Origin: Sphagnum magellanicum
Lineage: Eukaryota; Streptophyta; Sphagnopsida; Sphagnales; Sphagnaceae
Direction of reading: 5' to 3'
DNA length: 64,000 nucleotides
NCBI GenBank assembly: GCA_021904315.1
Contig: CM038912.1
Span: 8,333,061-8,397,060, forward strand
The position numbers and the translations under genes are program-made. Shown here piece after piece: positions 27,257-38,718 of this stretch; position 1 is the stretch's first letter; every line of letters begins with the position of its first letter. Under the pieces are notes generated by a model. That model saw only the letters and a list, made by a program, of their open reading frames with translations, ran no database searches and was not told the origin of the DNA.

Positions 27257-30200
27257 TCTCAAGGGGAATTTTCACCATGAACATCAATTATGGGAATTTG
27301 AGACAGTCTGACTGTTAGTGAAATGCGTGCGTGATGATTAGCTGCATTTGAAGATTCCATTTTGTGTACACAATGGAAGTGGATTTTGAACTTGGAACAT
27401 CTTATACTGATATGAATGAAGCTTTCTAGCAACAACTGATAGGGTATTAGGGGATAATTGTTGATCCTGCTGGGTGGGCAGAGCTTGTCAAAGAAGCATC
27501 ATCATGCAGTCACTGTAACATCAGCTGCATGTTGCCTATTTCCATTTGCTTTACTGCATCTGGCTTTGGTAAGCTGATTTCTATCACTCTTCTTGACTTG
27601 CACTCTGACTTTATTGCCCATAGCTCTCTCATTATTCTTGGCTCTTGTTTGTTTCTAGCTTGTAAGTGACAAAATGGATGTCAATTGGATATGTACTGCA
27701 CTGTGTATGAGGTCAGCCAATTCAAATCTTGTTGGACCCACTGGTTGAGACAAATTGAGGGTAAATACATTTTTCTGGCTCAAAAGATCATTCTCTTAAA
27801 ATCTCTCCATGTTATTTCTATCATCTCTCCACTCTCCTGGTCAGGTTCATGTTTTTGGTTGTTGTCCTCTTTGTCATCTCCTTCTCTTCTATGTTTTGTT
27901 GAACTAGCCAGCATCATGACTGAGTCTTCCCATTACTGCCACCATACATGTTGGTTAATGTATGGTATTGATCTCCACCTACTGCCAAGAGCTTATGAAG
28001 CTTGTGTGGATGTTATGTTCACTGGTCACTACCATACATGTTGAAGGTCTCTGAAAATGCTTGTGACTTTTGCTGTTGTTCAAACCACTCTCATTATCTC
28101 AGAGTCTTGTCTCTTCCTTTCCCATTTGCTGATATGCTGTTAGAACTTCAATCTTGATAACCTTATTGTCAGTTCATCTCTCAATTCTATTCAGGTTGAC
28201 TTAAATTGTATGTATGGAGATGTTCTCAATGCTTACAGAGATATCTGTTGTGCCTTTCGACAGACAAATGGGGCAAACACACCCAGTGCAACATGGATCA
28301 CTAGCATGGACATACATTAGCACTATTCTCTTTGGCATACATAATTCATTTGTTGAAGACAGGTACTGCTGCTGATCTCTTTATCTGCTGATCTCTGATA
28401 CTGAGTCTTACTTATACAAGGGCAAGAGAAACAGACACAGAGCAGCAGGTGGGGCAAATATGCAACTGAGTGTCACCTGAAACTTCATCTTTCTATGTTT
28501 CTACAGGTCTATTCTGCTGACTCAAGCCTCTTTTTGTATGCAGATTCCAAAGTGTCAACTGTGACATGCAGTTTGTCAAGGTTAAAGAGTCGTTAAATTG
28601 GTGATCGTCCCAATTTTCCATTCCAGTATGGTCTCAGTTGACCTCATCCTGATGAAGATTGAAGACCCTGTATTCTTTTCAAAGCAGTGAAGTGGAGATG
28701 CAAATTGTTGCTCTCCCTCACTTATTGTTCTCTACTTTTCTTCTTGTCACAGACTAGAGGTATTCAATTCCTTCAAACTTGTCTTCATCATCATTATGCA
28801 TTTCCTCCTTTTCAATTCCAGTATGCAGCTGCCTGAAGTGGGAAATTGAAGTTTGGGACGGGCCCCTAGTTTGCACTACATAATTTACTGAAGTTGTTAT
28901 GTTGATTAATATTCTGTCTTAGCTTCTTACCTACCTATCCTCCTCACATCACATTAATTGAAAAGATCTGTGTGGTCAATGTTGTGTCTAGTTCCAGATG
29001 TCAGTTCAACTTGCACTGAGACAGAGAAATTGGTTCAGTCCAGACTACAGCACCTGGAAAACAGCTGAGGCACCCATCACCAGAAGCAGGTCACCTTGCA
29101 CTGACACAAAGAAATTAGTTCAGTACAGACTGCAGCATCTGGACAACAGCTGAGGTACCCATCACCAGAAGCATGTCCCTTGCACTGACACAAAGAAATC
29201 AGTTCAGTACAGACTGCAGCACCTGGTCAACAGCTGAGGTGCCCTCATCAGAAGCAAGTCACCTTGCACTCAGACAAAGAAACTAGTTCAGTACAGACTG
29301 CAGCACGTTGACAAAAGCTGAGGTACCAATCACCAGAAACAACAAGTACCATACCTTCCATTATAAACTATGAGATGAACATTCAACTGCTGCACCTAGG
29401 TACCCATAGCTATTCTCTAATCTGACATGCTTAGGGCTCAAACAAACACTAGGAGAGCAGCACTGCTCTCACTCTGGAACACTTCATTTTTTCCATCCCA
29501 CCCAAAATACTTATGCTGCCCTTATTGTCACCCCAGAATGAATCATTTGAACCTGAGAAAGGCCCTACCTTTGTCATGGCCTTCAGTGGAGCCGAATAGC
29601 CAATGGGTCCACTTGTATCGCATCCATATATCAAATGCACAGCTAGAGTAGTGGCTGCATTGTCATCTTTCTTTTCAGCTGAGACCAGCGTATGAAGGCA
29701 GATGTTTAACACAGAAATTGGAATCAATATATATGAGTATGTCGCAATCCTTGAATCTGGACTACTAGTTGCATTTCCAATTAGGTAAGGAGACAAGCTG
29801 CAGGGATGGGGCACTGGAGAAACTTTCAACTACATAGTTGCCAAACTGCCACTCTACCCCTGGCATTTTCCACATCTGTCCATTCCTTTGACAACACGAA
29901 CATAATTTTTTTGAAGGATAGGATGAGAGGCCTTGTTCTCGTGTCCAGCCAAAAAAACAAGGGTGATGAGGGCAGCTTGCAGTCTCGTCACAGTCGCAGC
30001 GGCACAAGTTACTAATAATCAGGCCCTTGAATTTCTGTTTTCTCATTGCTCACTCCAAATGCAGCGAATAGAAGTGACAAACAGGCATACCGATACGAGA
30101 AGGCAAACCGATCGGTAGCGCATTCGCGTCTGAGGTGGGGCCCGCTAAGCGGATTCGCTAGGGTTATCGCTTGCCTCCTAAGAGACAAATAGCTGGGGCT

Positions 30201-30490
30201 ACTGTGTCCACACAGAACGTGTGGTTCTGCCCTGTTGCTTTACCCGCTCTTTCGCCTCTTCTTTTTGCTGCACGAGTAGTCTGCCGGCCCTGACTTGCGG
30301 CGTCGGAGCTGAAGGTGGCTTTTGCATTTCCTACCGATTGTTCAGCAACATCTCCCATCCTTCTTCTTCTGCTGGTGCACCAAGGTCAGATCGCGCGACC
30401 GCCTTGCAAGCTGACGAAGAGGCGAACCACGGCCACTACCCGCCACTGTCTGATGTTTGTGCTCCCATACTGCATCGATCCAGCTAGCAC
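27257..30490. repeat. Tandem segmental duplication, second copy (about 3.2 kb)
   Basis: Direct repeat of the preceding 3.4 kb. Differences include fewer 85-bp units and a small local duplication at about 27942-27990 around CCATACATGTTG. The far end runs on into the GC-rich repeats upstream of the receptor gene, so this copy probably keeps the original right flank. Confidence 0.88.
29010..29345. repeat. 85-bp minisatellite, four units
   Basis: Same units as in the first duplicate, starting at 29010, 29095, 29179 and 29263. There are three fewer units, which shows copy number changed after the segmental duplication. Confidence 0.88.
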
Positions 30491-31090
30491 AGTGCACTGC
30501 ATCTTCTTTTGTCGCATCGAGATCTGGCGCCCGACCTACAAGCTGACGAGGAGACGAAGCGCAAGCGCGACCAAACCGCCTTCTAGTGTGTGCGCTACCA
30601 AGCTATACCGATGCAGGTAGGCTGCACCTTTTCTCTCATCGAGATTCTTCCGCCCTGCAAGTTGACGAGTAGACTAACCGTGACGACAGACCCCGTCTCC
30701 TTCTGGTGTCTATACCACCGAGCTAGATGGATCCAGCTATGTTGCACTTTCTTTTTTCGCATGGAAATCAGTTCCGTCCCGTAAGCTGACAAAGAGACGA
30801 ACCACGACCGCAGAACTCACCGCCTTCTAGTGTGCGCTACCAAGCTACTTTGATCCGGCGAGGTTACACCTTCCTTTTCCGCGTCGAGATCGGGCGGCCA
30901 CCCCTGCAAACTGACGAAAAGATGAACCACGGCTGCAGATCCCATCGCCTTCTTGTATGTGCGCTACCAATCTAGACTACACCTGCTTTTTCCGCATCGA
31001 GATTGGGCGCCCGAGACTGCAAGCAGATGAACACACGAACCAGGACCACAGACCCCACCGCCTTCTGGTGTGCACGCTACCAAGCTACAC
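30378..31090. repeat. GC-rich tandem repeat of about 120 bp, about six diverged units
   Basis: Units share CGCATCGAGAT, a GGGCGCCCG-like word, AAGCTGACGA, GACGAACCACG, ACCGCCTTCTGGTGTG and GCGCTACCAAGCTA. They start near 30378, 30491, 30613, 30734, 30853 and 30976. A related partial unit ends the first segmental duplicate (27135-27247). The array ends about 60 bp before the receptor TATA box. Confidence 0.8.
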
Positions 31091-31148
31091 ATCGCGCTGC
31101 ACCTGACGGACCCCGTACCGCACCACGCTTTTCGCCCTTGCACCCGCG

Positions 31149-31155
31149 TATATAA
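31149..31155 (+). promoter_or_regulatory. Candidate TATA box of the receptor gene
   Basis: TATATAA within CGCGTATATAACTTAG, in otherwise GC-rich DNA. It is 344 bp upstream of the chosen ATG and right after the repeat array. Context supports it, but no transcript data are available. Confidence 0.5.
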
Positions 31156-31492
31156 CTTAGTGAAGAAAGGCGCAGCCTGTGGGCGACGTGCCTTCTCTCC
31201 TCAGTTCCTATTTCTACCTTACGAATCAAATCTGTGCAGCAGTTTCACAAAGGGTAATCACGCCAACTCTTCTGCAATCTCGTAAATTGTACACATCCCA
31301 CGAGTGACGGGGATTTCTTTCCGCCAGATCGTTTTGGTGCGTCGATCCTTGAGCAAAACAACACTCCTACCAACAATCCTAACCGTTGTATCGACACTCC
31401 TAATCGTTCTTTGCATCCACAGTTTTTTGTTCCAAAAGTGGCAAGGGCGATCAATTGTTTGTGAGGGTGAAACTGGGGTTTTCGACGTGCAG

Positions 31493-34400
31493 ATGCCTCC
31501 CGTGACACAAGTATGGCCACCCGACGACCACAAGGGTCCCATTCATTTTGACGTCGTGTTCTTCCACGGCTTCCAATTTGGGCAGGATGCACACAACATG
31601 TGGAAAACCACATGGTCGCCACGAAATCACCCAGAAACATGTTGGCCCCAAGAATGGTTGGGACCAAAATTGGGCAACAATGTCAGAATCTTGCTCCTCT
31701 CCTACGATGCATATGCCACCAAATCCAGGTCGCATGAATTTGGATATACTGAAGATGTTTCACATATTTCAAAGAATTTGGTGCAAAGCGTGGTGACCAG
31801 GTTTGATTAAGAACCTATATTTGTCTGTCGCAATATTTCCATCTATTTGTTATAAAGATTGCATGGATTTAGGATTTAACACACAGAAATTAATTATATT
31901 CTAAAATTACAAACTAGGTACTAGAAATATGGGTGATTCAAATATGTTGTAATTTTTTGAAGCATGCCTTTGTGGAAGAGGTGAGGAGTTTAGACCCAAC
32001 ATGTAAACTCCATTGTAGATTGTTCTTTTTAAGGTGTTTATGTGCAAGTTGCAAGTGTTGTGGACCTGAACATACAAGAGGCATGCACTTGAACTTGTGG
32101 GATGTACCAAGTTCACAGTGAACATAGATCTTAGCATATTGATTGTTGAAAGAATGCCACACATGGCTATTATGTGCTTATTCAATGTTGTGCTTGTTTG
32201 ATCTGAATCTACAGTTCTAAATGGAAGTTGGGCCAAGAACATCCCTTTGTGCTTGTAGGGCACAGCTTTGGTGGTATTGTCATCAAGAGCTTGGTCATTG
32301 AGATTCATAAGATATCTCAACAACAACATTGTAACAATCTAGAAAAAAGTGATGTTGAAAAGGCAAATGTTTTTTTGAAAAATATTCTAGGGGTGGCCTT
32401 TTATGCTGTACCACATGTTGGATCACAGCCATTAATTCAATATATTTGTAAACAATGTGAAATCAGTTTGGACTCCAAGCAATTGGCCAAAGTCTTGGAA
32501 AATATTGATTCCTGCATATCCAAGGCAGCAGATTTATCAAATGATTTCTTTAATACACTTGCAAGTTGCACAAACGTTTATGGTGTTTATGTTTTCATCG
32601 AAACCAAACCTATTGATGATAATGTGGTAAGTGATGAGCGTTGTCAATTGTGCAATGGATGGTTAGCATTCAAAGACTATTGTATAAAAAGTTAATAGGA
32701 TTGAAAAATATTTGGTTTTGCAGGGTATGATTGTGGAATATGGACCAGCCCAAATTCCAGGACACAAATGTTATAGAGTTGAAGGTTGTGATCATTTCAC
32801 TGTTTGCAAGCCACCTGATCAAAACCATCCAAGTTATAATATGCTTTTGCAATTTTTGGGGGACTGTAGAAAGGTAATAATTGTTGTCCAACTTACAATT
32901 ATTAGAGATTAATATTAGTCAGAATTGAATATGTTGATTTGCCAATGTCCATGTTGATTAACAATTTGTCAAATTGATTAATGTTTATGCTTTCAATGTT
33001 CTAGCATAGAAGAAGTTGCAAGGTTCATGTAGGATGTTGGAATGCACCAAATGGATAAGGCAAATTAACAATTTCAAATGAGACCAACCCAAATTGAAAG
33101 ATCTTTTGCAATGTGCATATTTTTTATCAAAGCACATTATACATATATTGAATTTAAAAAAATTTAAACCTTTTCATAGAAAGGCCACCTTGGGGCAACT
33201 TTCATATTTTTATACTTCTAGACTCCTCTTGGGGTTTCATGTATATCACTTCTTGTCTTTGTCAATGAAAGTTGATTGTAGCTATAAAAAATTGTGAATG
33301 TAAAAAAGATAGATTATAGCTTGTAGTCTTAATGGGCAAAGTTATGGCAATGAAAAGTTTATGCTTTTCTTTTACATTTATCAAAATACAAGTTATGGGT
33401 TGCAAGGACTAAACGAGTTTGTGTTGATATAGGATTTTCTATCAAGGCATGCAAGCCTACCAACATTGCCAGAACTTGTGATTGGCCTCGATGAAGCTAT
33501 TGCCAATGTTAAGGGGAAAATTGTGGACAACCATATGCTAGCTGTGGTTGGAATGGGTGGGATTGGGAAGACAACATTGGTGAAGAAACTTTACCATCAA
33601 ATACATGCTGATTTTAAAAAATCAAGTTTTTTAGAAAATGTCAAAAAAATTGACATTGTGGAAGTTAAAAAAAAAATCATCTTGGACTTGCGTGGCTTGA
33701 AATTGGAGGATCCCACAACATATCTTAGATATTTTGAAGAATGTTGGACAGAAATGAAAATACTTGTGGTCATTGATGATGTTGAGGAGACTCAAATAAT
33801 TGAGCTATTGGGCAAACACATAGATGGCATCAAAAGAAGTGAAAATGGTAGTAGAGTAATTATGACAGGGCGAAATTGGAAAGATTTTGAAAATATTATA
33901 CCTGAAGATGGGAAGTTTGGAATGGATGGACTCAATGAAAAACAAGCAATGGAGCTTTTTTCTTGGAAAGCTTTTAAACAGTTAATACCTCCCCATGATT
34001 TTGCATCCATCACAAATGAGGTGGTAGATGCATGTCGAGGGCTACCATTATCCCTTGAGGTCACAGGTTCTTGGCTTTCTACCAAAAAAAACCCAAAAGA
34101 ATGGAAAGAATGTTCATCAGAATTACAACATGCAAAACCTTTTGGTGGGGGTCGTATTGAAAATGATAAGCTTTGGGGGCGACTAAGGATTTGTTATGAT
34201 GACTTAGCCTATGAAGAACGTGAAATGTTTTTAGATATTGCTTGTTTTTTTTCAGAATACAATTCAAAATTTGAGGGCATTTGGACAAAGCAAAAGGGGG
34301 TCACAGTTCAAAAAGCATTACAAATATGGAAGATCCCGTCACAATGTTCATTAATGAGTAATTTGCAAAATTTGAAGGATAGATCACTTGTCAAGGTGAG

Positions 34401-37400
34401 TGCCAAAGGTAATTTGGTGATGCATGATCAATTACGTGATATGGGTCGACAAATTGTAAAAGAAGCTTCCGGTTATGAATGTCGTAAGCAAAGTAGGATT
34501 TGGGACAAGGAAGAAGCAAGAATGGTCCTTTCCAATGAAACAGTAATTACTTCATCCTCAAATGTTCATCAATCTTTCAAATGTACACATTGAATCAACA
34601 TTGTGTGAAATGTTGGATGTATGTATGAAAATCTAACTCAATTCGTGGTAATGCATATAATTTAATGTTGAATTCTCTAAACTAATTTGGTGTGGTGTTT
34701 TATTGGTTTTTAGGTCAGTTCAAATATTCAAGCCATTTGGTTGCCCGAAAATCTAAGACTTCCACAAATAGCAGCATCAAAATTTCACAAAATGAAGAAA
34801 TTGCGAATGCTAATCATGGAACGAGCTACTGAAACATTCATAGAATCATTTCTTGGACAACATTTTCGCCAATTGAAATGGCTCAACATAAGTTCTCCCA
34901 TGGAACAACTTCCCGAATCCATGAAACACCTTGTTGGTTTGACTATTTTACAATTGCGAGATTGCCAAAAGTTATTGCTCATACCAGAATTTCTCATAAA
35001 CATGACTTGGCTAATGCATTTAGACTTTCAAAATTGTTCTTCACTTAATTCACTACCAACAACACTTGGTGACATGAAGCATTTGACTCAATTATTATTG
35101 CAAAGATGTGAAAACCTTATAGAGCTTCCTCAAACCATTGGAAACATCTCCTCATTATCAATATTGGATTTATCTTATTGCAAGTCCATTGAATCACTAC
35201 CAACAACACTTGGTGATTTGAAGAATTTGACAGAATTATTTTTGCAAGCATGTGAAAATCTTAAGGAGCTTCCTCAAGCCATTGGAAACAGCTCCTCATT
35301 ATCAATATTAGATTTATCTCTTTGTAAGTCCATTGAATCACTACCAACAACACTTGGTGACTTGAAGCATTTGACCCAACTAAAGTTGGAAGCATGTGAA
35401 AATCTTAAGGGGCTTCCTCAAACCATTGGAAACATCTCCTCATTATCAATATTAGACTTATCTCATTGCAAGTCCATTGAATCACTACCAACAACACTTG
35501 GTGACTTGAAGCATTTAACCCAACTAAAGTTGGAAGCATGTGAAAATCTTAAGGAGCTTCCTCAAACCATTGGAAACATCTCTTCATTATCAATATTGGA
35601 CTTATCTCATTGCAAGTCCATTGAATCACTACCAATAACACTTGGTGACTTGAAGCATTTGACCCAACTAAAGTTGCGAGGATGTGAAAATCATAAGGAG
35701 CTTCCTGAAACCATTAAAAACATCTCCTCATTATCAATATTGGACTTATCTGATTGCAAGTCCATTGAATCACTACCAACAACAATTGGTGACTTGAAGC
35801 ATTTGACCCAACTAAAGTTGGAAGCATGTAAAAATCTTAAGGAGCTTCCTCAAACCATTGGAAACATCTCCTCGTTATCAATATTGGACTTATCTTATTG
35901 CAAGTCAATTGAATCACTACCAACAACACTTGATGACTTGAAACACTTAACAGAATTATTCCTTCAAGGATGTGAAAATCTTAAGGGGCTTCCTCAAACC
36001 ATTGGAAACATCTCCTCATTATCAATATTGGATTTATCTTATTGCAAGTCCATTGAATCACTACCAACAACACTTGGTGACTTGAAGCATTTGACCCAAC
36101 TAAAGTTGGAACGATGTGAAAATCTTAAGGAGCTTCCTCAAACCATTGGAAACATCTCCTCATTATCAATATTGGACTTATTTCATTGCAAGTCCATTGA
36201 ATCACTACCAACAACACTTGGTGACTTCAAGCATTTGAGAGAATTATTCTTGGGAGGATGTGATAATCTTAAGGAGCTTCCTCAAACCATTGGAAACATC
36301 TCCTCATTATCAATATTGGACTTATCTCACAAACTAATATGTTGTTTTAAAGGTTTTTGCATGTCCATTGAATCACTACCAACAACACTTGGTGCCTTGA
36401 AGCATTTGACCCAACTAAAGTTGGAACGATGCGAAAATCTTAAGGGGCTTCCTCAAACCATTGGAAACATCTCCTCATTATCAATATTGGACTTATCTCA
36501 TTGCAAGTCCATTGAATCACTACCAACAACACTTGGTGACTTGAAGCATTTGACAGAATTATTCTTACAAGGATGTGAAAATCTTAAGGGGCTTCCTCAA
36601 ACCATTGGAAACATCTCCTCATTACCAATATTGGACTTATCTAATTGCAAGTCCATTGAATCATTACCAACAACACTTGGTGACATGAAGCATTTGACCC
36701 AACTAAAGTTGGAACGATGTGAAAATCTTAAGGAGCTTCCTCAAACCATTGGAAACATCTCCTCATTATCATATTTGGACTTATGTCATTGCAAGTCCAT
36801 TGAATCACTACCAACAACACTTGGTGACTTGAAGCATTTGACAAAATTATTCTTGGAAGGATGTGACAATCTTAAGGAGCTTCCTCAAACCATTGGAAAC
36901 ATCTCCTCATTATCAATATTGGACTTATCTCATTGCAAGTCCATTGAATCACTACCAACAACACTTGGTGACTTGAAGCATTTGACCAAACTAAAGTTGG
37001 AAGCATGTGAAAATTTTAAGGAGCTTCCTCAAACCATTGGAAACATCTCCTCATTATCAATATTGGACTTATCTGATTGCAAGTCCATTGAATCACTACC
37101 AACAACACTTGGTGACTTGAAGCATTTGACCCAACTAAAGTTGCAAGGATGTGAAAATCTTAAGGGGCTTCCTCAAACCATTGGAAACATCTCTTCATTA
37201 ACAATATTGGATTTATCTGATTGCAAGTCCATTGAATCACTACCAACAACACTTGGTGACTTGAAGCATTTGACCCAACTAAAGTTGGAAGCATGTGAAA
37301 ATCTTAAGGAGCTTCCTCAAACCATTGGAAACATCTCCTCATTATCAATATTGGACTTATCTAATTGCAAGTCCATTGAATCACTACCAACAACACTTGG

Positions 37401-38718
37401 TGACTTGAAGCATTTGACAAAATTATTCTTGGAAGGATGTGAAAATCTTAAGGAGCTTCCTCAAACCATTGGAAACATCTCTTCATTATCAATATTGGAC
37501 TTATATTATTGCAAGTCCATTGAATCACTACCAACAACACTTGGTGACTTGAAGCATTTGACCCAACTAAAGTTGGAACGATGTGAAAATCTTAAGGGGC
37601 TTCCTCAAAACATTGGAAACATCTCCTCATTACCAATATTGGACTTATTTTATTGCAAGTCCATTGAATCACTACCAACAACACTTGGTGACTTGAAGCA
37701 TTTGACAAAATTATGTTTGCAAGGATGTGAAAATCTTAAGGGGCTTCCTCAAACCATTGGAAACATCTCCTCATTATCAATATTGCACTTATCTTATTGC
37801 AAGTCCATTGAATCATTACCAACAACACTTGGTGACTTGAAGCATTTGACCCAACTAAAGTTTCGAGGATGTGAAAATCTTAAGGAGCTTCCTCAAACCA
37901 TTGGAAACATCTCCTCATTATCAATATTGGACTTATCTAATTGCAAGTCCATTGAATCACTACCAACAACACTTGGTGACTTGAAGCATTTGACCCAACT
38001 AAAGTTGCCAGGATGTGAAAATCTTAAGGGGCTTCCTCAAACCATTGGAAACATCTCCTCATTACCAATATTGGACTTATCTGATTGCAAGTCCATTGAA
38101 TCACTACCAACAACACTTGGTGACTTGAAGCATTTGACCCAACTAAAGTTGGAAGCATGTGAAAATCTTAAGGAGCTTCCTCAAACCATTGGAAACATCT
38201 CCTCATTATCATATTTGGACTTATCTCATTGCAAGTCCATTGAATCACTACCAACAACACTTGGTGACTTGAAGCATTTGACACAATTATTCTTGGAAGG
38301 ATGTGAAAATCTTAAGGAGCTTCCTCAAACCATTGGAAACATCTCCTCATTATCAATATTGGACTTATCTCATTGCAAGTCCATTGAATCACTACCAACA
38401 ACACTTGGTGACTTGAAGCATTTCACACAATTATTCTTGGAAGGATGTCAAAATCTTAAGGAGCTTCCTCAAACCATTGGAAACATCTCCTCATTATCAA
38501 TATTGGACTTATCTCATTGCAAGTCCATTGAATCACTACCAACAACATTTGGTGACTTGAAGCATTTGACGAAATTATTTTTGCAAGGATGTGATAATCT
38601 TAAGGAGCTTCCTCAAACCATTGGAAACATCTCCTCATTATCAATATTGGATTTATCTCATTGCAAGTCCATTGAATCACTACCAACAACACTTGGTGAC
38701 TTGAAGCATTTGACCTAA
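31493..38718 (+). CDS. Alpha/beta-hydrolase-NB-ARC-LRR immune receptor (HNL type)
   Basis: Predicted intracellular immune receptor. Exons 31493-31800, 32215-32626, 32724-32873, 33433-34542 and 34714-38718 join in phase with GT-AG introns, giving 1994 residues. Residues 1-290 are an alpha/beta-hydrolase: DVVFFHG, nucleophile elbow GHSFGG (Ser120), candidate acid Glu232 or Asp237, and His264 in GCDHF. NB-ARC: P-loop GMGGIGKTT (330-338), kinase-2 KILVVIDDVE (399), GSRVIMTGR (419), GLPL (483-486), MHD (630-632). From about residue 700 come LRRs in 48-residue double units (ELPQTIGNISS / SLPTTLGDLKHLT), about 25 copies. The ATG at 31493 is the first in frame. The frame is open upstream to 31286 and would encode a hydrophobic stretch, so an upstream exon or membrane anchor is possible. 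The stop at 38716 is probably a CAA-to-TAA change. Confidence 0.87.
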
